Under the pieces are notes generated by a model, which saw only the letters and a list, made by a program, of their open reading frames with translations, did no database searches and was not told the DNA's origin. Positions 43,123 through 56,246 of a DNA stretch of 64,000 nucleotides are shown here, in pieces. Origin of the DNA: Porphyra umbilicalis (taxonomy: Eukaryota; Rhodophyta; Bangiophyceae; Bangiales; Bangiaceae); the NCBI GenBank assembly GCA_002049455.2, contig KV918804.1, positions 268,739-332,738 of the forward strand, written 5' to 3'. The position numbers and the translations under genes are program-made. Numbering within the stretch: the first letter of the stretch is position 1; every line of letters begins with the position of its first letter.

Positions 43123-44777
43123 CGACGTTGGCGACGCGCCGCGGCGCGCCGCCGCGCCGCCGCCGCCGCCCTCGACGGCGTGCGGCCGCCCCTGGCCGGC
43201 GCGGGGCGGGCCGCGGGGCGCCGGCGAGCGGCGACGTGCCCGTGCCGCGCACGGGGTGCCGCACCAGTGGTGCTGTCACCGCTGTGACCGCACCACTGGT
43301 GCGGTACCGTCTTGTACAACGCGGCGGGTCGCGGGACACCTCGCGGTGCAGCGCACATGAAAATCCCAACGTGGAAAAAGAGCAGGCCCGGGAAACGCGG
43401 GAAAGGTTGAGTTTCAGCACACACACTTGGTGATCAATTATACCTGCTGCGCCGGCCCAACACGTTAAGTTTCATCACCCTAAATTCAAACAGGGGGGCC
43501 ACTGTATCCATCGAATTTTGGATGCACCTGCACGCCCCCACCGCCCGCCGTTTTGGATCCGGCGCGGCCGGCTCTGGCGGGAAGCGCCGCGCCCGCCCGA
43601 CGCGCCGGGCGCAGAGAAACGGCCGCGCCGGCCGCGACGCTTGGCGCCCCCCCCCCCCCCCGCGTCGCGCCATGTCAGCCGCGGCTCCCGCCGCGCGGGT
43701 GATCACGACGCGGGTTCCCCCCCCCCCCCGCGGGCACCACGCCCACAACCGCCCCGCCCTGTTTGTTGGTTTCCTCCACCCCCCCCCCCCCGCCCGCCCA
43801 CGGTCCCATTCGATGACGCGGCGGCGGGTGTCAGGCCCGCGCCGCCGGCACTGGTGGCGGGGCGCCCCCCCCCCCCCCCCCCCCCCCCCGCCCCCCCCCG
43901 CGACCTTCTTTTTCTGCCACGCACCCCCCCCCCCCCGCCCCCCAACGACGACGCAACGCCACCCCCCCGTCCCCCCCCCCCCCCGCCCCCGCCCGACGCG
44001 CGCGTGGCCGCCGCCGCCACCCCCCGCCGCGCGGAGCAGCGCGCGGGAGCAGCGTCGGCGGGCGCCGCGTCGGCGCGCGCACGTCGTTGACGGCGCCGCC
44101 CCGCCGACGGCGCCGCGACGCGGGCGCGGGCGTCACGCCCCCACCCCCCCCCCCAGCACCGCGGGGCGCGCGCGGCCCCCCCCCGACCGTTCAGCCTCTC
44201 CCCACGGGGGGCGCATTTGAGGGGCGCGCCGCCCGACGTGGCGGCCGCCGCCGCCGCCCCGCCGCCCGAGCGCCGCCGCGTCACGCCGCCGCCACCGCCA
44301 GTGGCCGCCCCGCCTGCTGCTGCTGTACACACACGCGCGCGCGCCGGCAAACCGCTGCTGCGAGCCCCCCCTCCAGGTGCGCGGGGGCACGAGCCGCCCC
44401 CCGTGCGCGTGCCGCGTGCCGCGTGCGCACGCCCCGACGGGCTTTTGGGGTTGACTGACGGCGCGGCCGCCTTCATTTGGCGACACGCGCCCGCGCAGCG
44501 CGCCGCGCACCCCACCCCCCCCCACCCGCCACCCACCCGACCGGCGGCGGTCGACGAGACGGGCGGCGGACGTTGCCGCCGTCGCTGCCGACGCGGGCAC
44601 CCTCCTCCCTACTCTCCACCGCCGCGCCTGCGCGCGGCACGCCCTTGGTCGTCCCCCTCGCTCCTCCCCGTTGCTCCCCGGCGGTCGGCGCCTCCCGTCG
44701 CCCCCCCACCGCGGCATCTGGTGCGCCCCCCCGCCGCTCGTCGCTCGCTCCCGCACCCGCACCGACGGTCGCCCGCC
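43123..44777. other. CG-rich region without recognised gene
   Basis: Many C homopolymers of 8-20 bases (43650-44160). Frames on both strands are open only because of composition. It includes the hairpin at 43255-43308. Confidence 0.45.
43255..43308. repeat. 25-bp-arm hairpin
   Basis: Arms 43255-43279 and 43284-43308 pair with two mismatches around the 4-base loop CGCT; the core is GCACCAGTGGTGC, itself nearly palindromic. It lies about 130 bp outside the right end of element X copy 2. The RNA or DNA hairpin would be very stable. Role unknown. Confidence 0.8.
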
Positions 44778-47034
44778 ATGGGCTTTGGGTCGTGCTTTGG
44801 GCCGACGGTGCGCCCCCCCCCCCCTCCCCCCCCCCACCGCCCCAACGCCCGCCGCCGTCGCTGCGGCGGTCGACACGCTCGGGGTCGGGGCGGGGGAGGC
44901 GTGCTCCCCCCCCCCCCCCCCCCCCCCCCCCTCCTCCCCCCCCCGCCACCACCACCACCACCACCACCACCGACGAGATGGTGCCGGCGGCGGCGCCCCG
45001 GTGGGCCGACGACGACGCCTACACGGTCGGCGTCGACGTTGACGCGGGCGGTCCCGGCGGTGCCGGCGTGTACCGCTCGCCCTCGACGGCGTCACTGGCG
45101 TCGGCGCGGGGGCGCTCCCCGTCAGTGGCGGGCCATGACGCGCGCGGCCGCCGGTCGGGCAGCGTCGGCGGCCGCCGCGGGCGCTCCCGCTCCCGCTCCC
45201 GCTCCCGCTCCCACTCCCGCGCGCGCGACGGGGGTGGCGGCGGCGCGTCGGCGGCCGACGGCGAGCCGTCGTCGGGCGCCGCCGCGGGCGGGCGGTCGGC
45301 GTCGCGCCGCTGGTGGGGCGCGGCCCCGTCGCGGCGGGCGGCGGCGGCGGCAGACGATGGGAGCGACACGGAGGAAGACCCGCTCGGGGGCCCCCCCCGG
45401 TCGGCCGTCTTTGCCGCCGCCCCGGTGGCGGCGTTGTTGCTCGCCGCCGAGCCGCCGTCGCCGCCGCCGCCGACGCCGCCGCCGCCCGCCGCCCGGCGTC
45501 CCCCCCCACCGCCGTCGCGCCCGATTGTGGCGGCCAAGCCGTCGCTCCTCCGCGACGCCCGCTGGTCGACGGTCACCCTCCCCAACCGCGTCGTCCTCGT
45601 GTCGGTGGAGGATGCGCCCGCGGCGGCGGCGGCGGCGCCCGCCGCGCGCGCCGCCGCCGCCGTCGACAATGACGACGACGACGTGGCGGCGTCGTCCCCG
45701 CCGTCGCTGCCGGGGGCGGCGGCGGCGTCGGCGGCGGCGCGCCGCGACGGCGGCGGCGCGCCCTTTGCGTCGCTCCGCGTGTCAATGGCGCGTGCGCCCG
45801 CGGCGGCGGCGCCCGCCGCCCGGCGCGCCGCGTCGGCGGCCGCCGCCGCGCGGCCGCTGACGGCGCAGTGGGGGCCCGCGGGGGGTGCGGGCACCCCCGC
45901 CGCCGCGTCGGCCGTGGCGGGGTGGGCGGCGGCGGCCGCCGCCGCCGCCGCCGCGGAACCGCCGCCCGTGGTCGTCGTGCCGTCTCCCGGGTGCACCGGC
46001 GGGGGGGCGCGCCGCCTCGTGGCGTCGACGGGGCGGGTGGATTGGACGCCGCCGCCGCCGCCGCCGCCGCCGCCGGGCGCGGCGGCCGACGCGCATGTGG
46101 GCGGGTGCGCGGCGGGGGGGGGGGGTGGCGCCCCCCGACGGCGGTGGGCGTCCACGAGGCGGCCACGGCCGCCCCTGATGACAATGGCGGCGGCGGCGGC
46201 GGCGGCGGCAGTGAGGAGCGGTCGCGCAAAAGCCGCCGCGCGCGCACCGCCGAGCGGCGCGCCACCCGCGACGCGGCGGCGGCGGCGGCCACGTCGGCGG
46301 CGAGCGCCGCCGCCGCCGCCGTCGTGACGGCGGCGGTGGCGGCCAAGGCGTCGTCGGCCGCCACGGCGTCGGCGGCGGCGGCGGCGGCGGGCGGCGGGGC
46401 ACTGGCGCCGTCGCCGCCACCCCCCGCGCACTCCCCTCCTTTGACGAGCCGCCGCCGGCGGCACCGTCCGCCGCCGCCGGGTCGTGCCGCCCCGCGCCGC
46501 CCGCGCCGGCGGCGGGGGGGGCGACCGCCGCCGCCGCCCCGTGTGGCGCCCGCGCCCGCCGCACCGCCGGCGGCGGCGGCGCCGCGCCGGCCGCCCCCGC
46601 CCGCCCGTCGTTGGGCCTGCCCGTGAGCCCCCCGGCGGCGGTGCTGCCCGCCGCCACCCGCGCCGCGTCGTCGCGGGTGACGTTTGGGGAGATTACGAGC
46701 CTCGCCCCGCCCCCGCGCGCGGCGGCGGCCAAGGGGGCGGCAAAGGCGGCGGCAAAGGCGGCGGCGCCCAAAGCGGCGGCGGCCAAGGCGGCGGCGCCCA
46801 AGGCGGCGTCGCCCAAGGCGGCGGCGTCCAAGGCGGCGGCGCCCAAGGCGGCGGCGCCCAAGGCGGCCACGCCCACGGCGGCGGCGTCCAAGGTCGGGAC
46901 GTCCACGCCCGCGACGCGCAAGGCGGCGGCCGCGCGCGCGGCGCCCCCGTCGCCCCGCATGCAACCCGCCGCCATGGCGCCCGCCTACGAGCCGGCGGCG
47001 GCCGTGGCCGCCGCCCCCCCGCCCGCCCGCGCGC

Positions 47035-47065
<31 letters not shown>

Positions 47066-47776
47066 GCCGCCGCGCGCGCCGGCGGCCGCGTCGCGGGTCA
47101 CGTTTGGGGAAATCACGTCGCTGCAGGCGGCGGGCGCGCGCGGCCGGTCGGCGGCGCCCGCCGCCGCACGCGGCGCCAAGGCGCCGCCGCCCTACACGCC
47201 GCCGCCGGCGGTGCGGCCGGCGCCCCTGTCGGCGCGCTTTGTGGCGGCGCGCGCCACGTTTGGCGCCGCCGCCGGCGTGGGCGGCGTGGCGGCGGCGGCG
47301 GCGGCGGTGCCCGCCGCCGCCGCCGCCGCCGACGACGCCTGGTTTGACGCGGCCGACGGGGTTGCGTCGCCGCCGGCGTCACTCCCCCCCCCCCCCCCTC
47401 CCCCCACCGAATCCCCCGCCGAGCGGTCGGCGCGCCGCTCCCGCGCGGTCCTCGGCGCCCTCCTCGACCAGTCGCGGGGCATCCCCCGCTCGGCGGCGCT
47501 GGCCATGGCGCGCGGGGAGGCGGAGCGGGCGGCCGCCTTTGGGCGCTCCGCCTCGTATTCCGTGGCGGGGTCCGCCGCCGGCGGGGGGGGGGGGCGGGGG
47601 GGTCCCCCGCCTGGCGCGCCACCCGGTCGGTCAAGCAGCTGCCGCGCGTGCCGACGATTGTCGACGGGGAGGTGCCGCAGCCGCCGCCGCCGCCGCCCTT
47701 TTCCCCGCGCCTGTCCCGCGTGCGGAGCGTGCGCGTCGCGCCGCCGCCGCCCAAGGCCGTCTCGGCGGGCGTGTGA
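44778..47776 (+). CDS. Large Ala/Pro/RS-rich protein of unknown function, frame broken at G runs
   Basis: A plausible single gene is spread over several registers. A possible start is ATG 44778 (MGFGSCFGPTVR, preceded by CCGCC); C runs at 44811-44838 would then have to shift register. From ATG 44978 the frame reads MVPAAAPRWADDDAYTVGVD, then an SR stretch (RSRSRSRSRSHSRARD) and KPSLLRDARWSTVTLPNRVV. Register changes coincide with G runs at 46114-46125, 46514-46521 and 47583-47602. Downstream parts show RVTFGEITSL twice (about 46671 and 47091), a long Lys-Ala repeat between them, SRAVLGALLDQSRG, and a coherent end (RSVKQLPRVPTIVDGEVPQP to KAVSAGV, TGA 47774). Every break lies in a homopolymer, so run-length error or slippage is likelier than decay. 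An intron explanation is not excluded. No family recognised. Confidence 0.5.
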
Positions 47777-49140
47777 GGGGGGGGGGGTGCCGCCGTGGGG
47801 TTGGCGAGAGGCCCCGCTGCGGCGGCGGTGGGACCTGGTCGCCGACGGCGCTGCCGCGGTCACGCGCGGCCGAGGTGAGGTGTGTGGGTGTGCGGTGGTG
47901 GGTGCGTGGTGGCGGGCACGGCGCTCGGCGGGCGGGGGTGGGCAGCCGCGCCGCCGCCGTTTGCACGCCGCGGTCGTCTGCGGTTGGTCTCTCGGCGCCC
48001 ACACGCGTGGGTGGGGGTCGACGCGGGGTCCGCGCTGCCATTGTCGTGCCCAATTTTTTTTTCCCAGCATCCAACAGACGCTCCCGGTTGTTTCCATACG
48101 CACACGTGGCCATGAGCGGGTGGTGGCGGGGGACGGGCGGAGCGGCGGGGGGACGGCGCGCCGCCCGCGCAGAGAAACCACACTGCCCAGAGGGGCCAGA
48201 GAAGCCACAGTCCAGACGAGTGGGAGCGGGGCGGGACGGCAACGCTGCCAACCCCGCTCCCTTGCAGACCAACCACACCACCCGTGCCACGTGTGGCCCA
48301 TCGGCCGCTGCGCCCGTGTGAAGGCCACTCTGCAACGGCCGTGCCACCGTGGGCATGCGGGGTTGCGCCCGCGTGTGTGCCGCCGCCGCGTCACTGACCG
48401 GCGGCCGCCGGTGCGCAACACCGCGCGCTGCGCGCGGGCTGACTCTCTGGTGGCAGCCGACACGAAAAAAGAACGAGCGCGGCCAGACGGCGGAGTCAAG
48501 GGAAAAAGAAAAGGAGACCAGTGCCCGTGCAGGTCTACAAGAAAAGGGCGGGTCTGTGCCGCCACCGCCAACCACAAGGGGCAAGAGCACGTGCGTGCGG
48601 ACGTACGGGGGCACACACCGTAGCGTGGAGGCTGCCACTGCGTCCGCGGCGGTGCGGGCGCCGGCGGCGGCCGGGTGGGCCACTGCCGCGGCAGCGGCAG
48701 TCACCCCCTCCCCCCCCCAACGCCGCCCCGGGCGGTGCCGACAGCGACGCGTGGGCAGCGTGGGGCCAAGGCCCGCCACCCCTCCACGCGCGCGCCACCC
48801 TGGGGCGGCGGCCGCTGCCACTCGCCCCTGACCGTCGCACCGGCGTGGCGCCGGCGTGTGCGGTGGCCCGCGGCCGGCACTGGCGCTCCCCACCCGCATC
48901 CGCCCGCCACAGCGACGGGCGGGCTGCGAGGGGGGTGCGGCGCCCCCCTCACCCGCGGCCGCCTCCATTGCTGCCGTGCCCGTTTCCCAGCTGTCACCCA
49001 AACCCCAGTGCGGCCCGCACGCGTCAATGGCGTCACAGCGACCACCGCTCGTGTCCCCGCGGCGTGCTACCCGCAACTCTGCTCAATTGTGTGTGCCCAC
49101 CCCCCCCCCCCCCCCCCCCTGCCTTCCCCCCTCAACCCCG
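47777..49140. other. Convergent intergenic region, no gene seen
   Basis: Between the RS-rich gene (+) and Hsp33 (-). Frames here mirror composition. A C run of about 19 bases lies near 49099-49119. No RNA gene or domain found. Confidence 0.5.
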
Positions 49141-50377
49141 TCACTCGCCCAACACATCCTCCCCCTCCTCCCCCGGTCCGTCCCCCCCCCCCCCCGCAAA
49201 CATGGCCAACACCTCATCGCCCGTCAGCCCGTAGCTGCGCCCACAAAACTCGCACGTGGCGTCGACCCCCCCCCGCTCCGCGACGAGCTCCTCACAATCC
49301 TTGCGGCCGAGCAGCCGCACCGTGCGCTTGACGCGCTCGACGGAGCAGTGGCAGGTGAAGCGCGGCGCCGTCTCGACGAGCGTCAGCGGGTCGAGCCCCC
49401 CCATGAGCACCCCCACCATCTCGTCGGCGGCGCGGCCGACGACGCCCCGCTCGCCGAGCGCCTTGACGTTGCGCTCGACGGTCGCGACGCTCGCCTCTGA
49501 CGCGCCGGGGAGGATTTGCACGAGGAAGCCCGACGCAGACGTGACGCGGCCGTCGGCACCAACGCCGACGCCGACGCCGAGCGCCGACGGCGTTTGCTCT
49601 GAGGAGGCGAGGTATTCCGCAATTTCGTCGCCGACCTCCCCCGTGACGATGGAGGTGAGCCCCGTAAAGGGCTTTTTGTAGTGGGGCGCGTTGCGGACAA
49701 CGGCGAGGATGCCCCGCCCGACCGCCGCGCCGACATTGAGCGAGCCGTCGGCCTTTGGGGGCAACACCACCCGCGGCTCGCCGACGTAGCCGCGCACCTC
49801 CCCGACGCCATTGGCGACAATCATGATGCCGCGGAGGGGCCCGTCGCACCGAAACTCGAGCTGCGTCGTCTCTGCCCCCTTTTTCCCCGCCGCGAGGAGC
49901 AGCCCCGACAGGAGGGAGCGCCCAAAGGCTGCCGACGCGACGGGGGAGGTGCGGTGCAGGTGGCACGAGGCGGCCACGAGGCCCGTCGCCGACACGGCGC
50001 GCACCGTCACCTCCCCATTGGCGGACATGGTGCGGAGGAGGCGGTCGCCGGGGACGGGGGCGTCGAGGAAGGCCTCGGGGTTGGGGGTGGTGAAGCTCGC
50101 GTCGTTGCCGGCGAGGCCGCTGAGGAAGGTGGAGGGCGTGGGGGGGGTCGCCGCCGCCTCGGGGGGGGGGGGGGGGAGTCCCCGTCGCCGGCAGCGGCCA
50201 TGGTGGGGGGGGGGGGGGGGCGAACCGCACCCGCGGCCGCGGGAGGGGGGGGGCTCGGGGGGGGCGCCCCGCGCAGCGGGGGGCCGCCGCCTGCTGCCGC
50301 CACGCCGGCGCGGGCGGGGAGGCGGCGACAAACGCCGCGGCGGGGGCGGCGGCCACGTGCCTGGCAGGGGCGGCCAT
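49141..50377 (-). CDS. HSP33: Hsp33 redox chaperone, probably plastid-targeted (frame broken at two G16 runs)
   Basis: From 50160 to 49141 one frame encodes the complete Hsp33 fold: FTTPNPEAFLDAPVPGDRLL, RTSPVASAAFGRSLLSGLLL, GPLRGIMIVANGVGEVRGYV, YKKPFTGLTSIVTGEVGDEI. It ends in the C-terminal zinc switch with CHC at 49345-49353 and CEFC at 49243-49254 (C-x-C...C-x2-C), whose oxidation activates the chaperone. The likely start is ATG 50377 (MAAPARHVAAAPAAAFVAA), which looks like a transit peptide. It joins the body only if register changes at the G runs 50161-50176 and 50205-50220. ATG 50201 between the runs is an alternative. Hsp33 is bacterial in origin and in algae is expected in the plastid. 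Divergent from RVB1, with 675 bp between the starts. Confidence 0.88.
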
Positions 50378-51052
50378 GGCGACCGGAAGAGATGCCTCGA
50401 CGGGGCGTCGACGCGGACGATCCGAGGCGGTCGTGGCGGGGGGAGGTCGTCGCCGCGGCGGTGGCAGCGCGGGCGTCGTCGGCGGGAGCGCGGGCGCGGC
50501 GATGGCGGCGCCGCGGCAGTGGCGTCCAACTTCCACGGCACGGGCGTGTGCGGGCGCAGCAGATCTCGGCTTGCCGATCAATGCGTCGGTCGCCAAAGCG
50601 GACAATTTTCGTCAAGGCCGGCAGCTTGGCGACTTGGTTGAAAGTAGCACCGCTGCGTTCTTTGTCATTGGAGGGTCCACCATGGCGCGTCGGCTTGGCG
50701 CGCACGGTCGATGCCCCCCCCGCCCCGCCCAAACGGCCGCCGTCGACGTCCGCCGACGCCCGCCGCGCCGCCCCCCTGCCCGCGTCGCCGCCGCCGCCGC
50801 CAACGAGGGCAGGAGGCCCCCCCCCCCTCTACGCGCAGCTGCGGTGGTGGATGGTCCTTTGTGGCGCTCCTGCCTCGCTTCTCCTTGGCCGCCGCCGCGG
50901 GCCCTGTCCACCGTGCCCGCCGGCTCCATCGGCCGCTGCCCCCCCCCTGCCCCCGGCGCCCGCGCCCCCGCGCGCGCGTGGCACGCCGGCAGCGTTGCCG
51001 TTTTGCGCCTGCGACGGCCGCGTGATTGCGCCCGCTTGTGGGCCCGTCAAGC
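50378..51052. promoter_or_regulatory. Divergent promoter region Hsp33/RVB1
   Basis: 675 bp separate the two starts. No TATA box is visible. An inverted CCAAT (ATTGG) lies near 50665. Much of the sequence is C-rich on the plus strand in the RVB1 leader. Shared regulation is inference from layout only. Confidence 0.45.
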
Positions 51053-52817
<1,765 letters not shown>

Positions 52818-53414
52818 GCGGCGGCGGCGGACGTGCACAGAGCGAGATGCAGTGGGCGGTGGCGCACGTGGGCGGTTGCCGGGTGGGGCGTGGAGCGCGG
52901 AGCTCGACGTGCCCGCCGTGGTCGGGCCGGTGCAATGGTGCGCCAACAGCCGTCCGCAAGGTGCCGGGGTGGGCGGTCGGCCTGGCAGGACGCCGGCCAG
53001 TGCTGTTTGGTGCCGCAACGGCGCCAGCGGTGGCGCTCAGTCGGGTGTGACGGCCGCGGCGGCAACGTGGGTGTGTCGGTTTGGCGAGGTGGCCACGCGC
53101 ACGGGATGGAGCCCCGCCATGCTGTTTGGCCCGACGCCCTCCGCCCCGCCCGGGGTGGTCGGCCGACGCGTGAGGCGAGCGTCGGTGTGCCTTGTCGGCC
53201 CACATCAAGAAAAAAATGGAGAGAGAACCCCAAGCACCGTACGCATAGCAGTGGCGTGTGCTCACAGGCAGAACGACACTCGTGTCGAATGGGGGACCAG
53301 ACGCAGGCCGGTCAAACAAAGAATCGAGACCTCGGTTAACGGGTTGAGCTTGCTTGGTCCTTGCACTGCCTGGTGCTGTCTGCCCAGACCAGGGCGGCTA
53401 CCCCCCACCCCCCC
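52818..53414. other. Convergent intergenic region RVB1/MESH1
   Basis: About 0.6 kb holding the 3' ends of both genes. No coding feature. Frames on minus across it continue only from composition. Confidence 0.5.
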
Positions 53415-54328
53415 TCACGGCGCCGCCCCCCCCTCCACCGGCGGAGCCGCCTTGGCCGCCGCCTCGGCCACAACCGCCGCCTCCCCCGCCCGCGCGAGCA
53501 CGTCGTCGACGCGCGATAGCAGCGCCTGGGCGGCGACCCCCCGGACGCTGCGGCAGCCGTCGACGACGCGCGCTGACCACGCAAAGTACTCGCGGACGCG
53601 GTCTGCTGACCAGCCGACGGGGGGGCCCCCGCACAGGTCGGTGAGGTTGTGGAGCTTGTCCGCCAGCTTGACCGCCTTGGCCGCGTCCGACGCGGTCGGC
53701 GCGTGCGCGACTTGGGCGGCCTTGCGGGCGGCTTTGGGGAGCGCCTTGTCGTCTGTGACTTCGGCGACAATGCCCGCTGCGTAGTGGGCAGGGGCATTAA
53801 GCGAAACGGGAGCCGCGGGGCAAAGCAGGGTCAAGTGCGGGCAGAGCGGTCAATGACGAGTTGGGGAGGGCCGGCGCGGTTAGGCGCAGGTCGAGGGGGA
53901 CAGAGCCCAGCACACATCCCCACAAGCAAACTGGATACGCAACGGGGGTGGGCCACCAATAGGCACGTACCAACAACGGGGCCAAAGGTGGCATGCAGGT
54001 CCGCGGGCGACACCGCCGTGTCCTCCACCGTATCGTGGAGCATGGCGGCGGCGAGCGTCGGCGCGTCCGTGAAGCCCGCCTCTGCTAGCAGCGCCGCCAC
54101 CCCCAGGGGGTGCTCAATGTACGGCGATTGCAACGCATGCTTGCGCTTTTGGGCGCGGTGCGCAATGGCTGCGTAGGCCGCCGCCGAGAGGACGAGCGAC
54201 ACGTCCGCGGCCGGCGGCGCCGCTGCGGCTGCGCGTGGCCGCCACAGTAGGTAGAGGCTGGTTGCTCCCACAGCGACGCCTGTCATGAAAAAGGCAGTAG
54301 GGCGCACGTCGATGGCGCTGGTGTCCAT
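53415..54328 (-). CDS. MESH1: MESH1-type (p)ppGpp/NADPH hydrolase with N-terminal membrane helix, two exons
   Basis: Exons 54328-53971 and 53776-53415 join in phase 1 to 239 residues. The join creates [20 protein letters not shown], matching the family order. Ligands: H73 (YIEHP), H98 and D99 (LHDTVEDT), D159 (KLADKLHNL); E102, D103 and N163 are also present. Spacing from D99 to D159 is 60, as in human MESH1. The C-terminal [18 protein letters not shown] is typical. MESH1 proteins hydrolyse the 3'-phosphate of (p)ppGpp and of NADPH. Here residues about 11-29 ([19 protein letters not shown]) form a hydrophobic segment absent from soluble animal MESH1, so it is probably membrane-anchored or targeted. 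The in-frame ATG at 54403 lies in a transposon and is not used. A MITE lies 62 bp upstream. Confidence 0.93.
53777..53970 (-). other. Spliceosomal intron in MESH1, 194 bp
   Basis: On the minus strand, donor GTTGTTG|GTACGTGCC and acceptor CCCACTACGCAG|CGGGC. Splicing restores the conserved VAGIV junction. Confidence 0.93.
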
Positions 54329-54390
54329 CTTTGCAGACAGACTGGTGGCCTCGGAGACATAGGCACGAGGGTCACGGACGCGGGTGCTGG

Positions 54391-54773
54391 TAGAGTTGCA
54401 CACGACGCCCCTATTTCGGGGGCGTCAGGGGCGCGCGACGGATAAGACGCCTTACTGACGCCCCATTAGGCAGCCAAAACGCCCTTACGACGACCCAAGT
54501 AGCACCCTCGGTATTCGCAAGGTGGTTAAAGTGGCACCCATACTGTGCACTCATATGTCATTTTCTGTGTCAAGACTGGGTGCCTGTCCCCAACCAAGGT
54601 GCACAGCCGCCACCTGCTGAATCATGTAGACCCCCATGAAAACTTTCTCTTCGCGACGCCTTGCTGACGCCCTTTTGAGTTGGGGCGTTAGGGGCGCGCG
54701 ACGCCCAAATGACGCCCTGGTGACGCCCTTAACGACGCCCTCAACGACGCCCCGGGTGTTCTGAGCAACCCTA
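54391..54773 (-). mobile_element. hAT-type MITE, 383 bp (copy A)
   Basis: Begins TAGAGTTGCACACGACGCCC and ends GAGCAACCCTA (minus-strand start TAGGGTTGCTC), flanked by a perfect 8-bp duplication GGTGCTGG at 54383-54390 and 54774-54781. The interior has many GGGCGTC/GACGCCC subterminal motifs at both ends and a unique middle with ACCCAGTCTTGACA in the inverse. It aligns end to end, inverted, with the element at 63318-63700 of identical length. No coding capacity. A TAGGGTTG end and 8-bp duplication put it in the hAT superfamily; it needs a transposase from elsewhere. It lies directly in front of the MESH1 start. Confidence 0.95.
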
Positions 54774-56246
54774 GGTGCTGGAACAGCAGAGGCATGCTGT
54801 TTTGGTAAAAATTACGCCGAGCCAGACACACTCCGCGGGGCTCGAGCACTTACGTGCCATGAGGACTGTGCCGTTGCGGATCAGGGAGGGCTACAAATTG
54901 CGTCCTGCACTCTGTTCTGTTCCAAAATGTGGGCGTTGATTACAGTCTTCTCCAGCTTCCTCGCGGTGCAGTGGGGGGGGCGAAACGGCTGGCCGTCTGG
55001 GAGGCGCCCTCCCAGCCAGCCCCCGCCGTTCTCTGCCGATTGACGCGCACCTGGGCAATCCATGCAGCAAGCGCAGGCTCCCGATACCCAGCCGACTCGC
55101 GACAGGCGGCGCGGCAGTGGTCGGGGACGGACCGCACAGCTGGTCGGCGGGGGGCGGGCAGCCACACTTGGCTCCCACCGTCGGGGACGCACCCCGCGAC
55201 GGCGCTTGGCAGACAATGATCGGCAGCGGCGGGCAGCCGACCGCCGTCGCCCGTTCTCCTGCACGGCCCTACCGTACCGGTCTGCGGCAGCGCCAGGAGT
55301 CCTGTCGCGCATCCCGACCCACGGCGGTGGCGGGACCACCGTGGAGCGTGGCACGGCGCCTCGTCCTGCAGCTGGCCGGCGTGACCACAGCCGAGGAGCG
55401 CGACCTGTCGCGCGAGGCGGGTGCCTGTCGAGGGACGCCGCGCCAGGTCGTCTCATGCGCGGCAACAGTGCTCTTCTCGCGGCACTCGCTGCAACCAAGA
55501 GCAGTGCCCCCACCCCCTGCCTTCAACATTGACCGCAGACAGCATGGCCGTGGCATTGAGGCGATGTACCGCCCCGTGCAATCCTCGCCTCTCGACGTCC
55601 ACGGGCGTGTGGGTCCCCAACGAGTGTCCAAGACCGAAACATTAAAAAAAAATACGATGAACGAAAGCAACATGCGAACATAAAAAAAGGAACAGACCTG
55701 CAGCTGCGGTTAGGGGGGAGACGCACCCAGCCTAGCAAACAAGCGGACGGGCCAACCGTCCCATAACAATAGACAACACCACACACAATAGTAAAAAGGA
55801 CAAGCAAGGTAGCAGTCATGTCCTGGGGGTCATGGCCGGACGCGGCCGCGTCGCCGACACCAAATCGTCGTCGCCCGGGGACGGAGACAGCGGTGCACCT
55901 CGACGGGAAGAGCCGCGCGGCACAACGGTGCACAAAGTTGCGTCGCCGCGGCGTCGAAGAGCACAGCACGAGTCGCTCCACGTGTGTTACAATGACCGCA
56001 TCGATCTAGAGCTGCGCCTTCTGCTCAGCTCGCGCCTGCATGCGACGAGAAACAAGTAGCCAGTCACCAGCACAATGCATAGCGAATATAACAGCCCATG
56101 GTACGAGCAGTTAGTAGGCAGTTCGCCAGTCAGTGGACAGCAAGGTGAGCGCCAAGGCGCGGCGCAACGTTCCGCCACACGCAGACCACCACTGGGCACC
56201 CGCCCCCGTCGCACGTGCAGAGGCGAACACCCTTTGCTCTGCCCCG
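54774..56246. other. No recognised gene
   Basis: Sequence between the MITE and the zinc-finger gene. Frames at 54881-55513 (-) and 55117-55683 (+) are open but lack domains. The part 55630-56060 is less GC-rich and may be 3' flank of the zinc-finger gene. Confidence 0.5.

Noticed and set aside
54329-54403. 25-codon upstream extension of MESH1
   Set aside because: Its ATG lies inside the MITE; the family-like protein with N-terminal helix starts at 54328.
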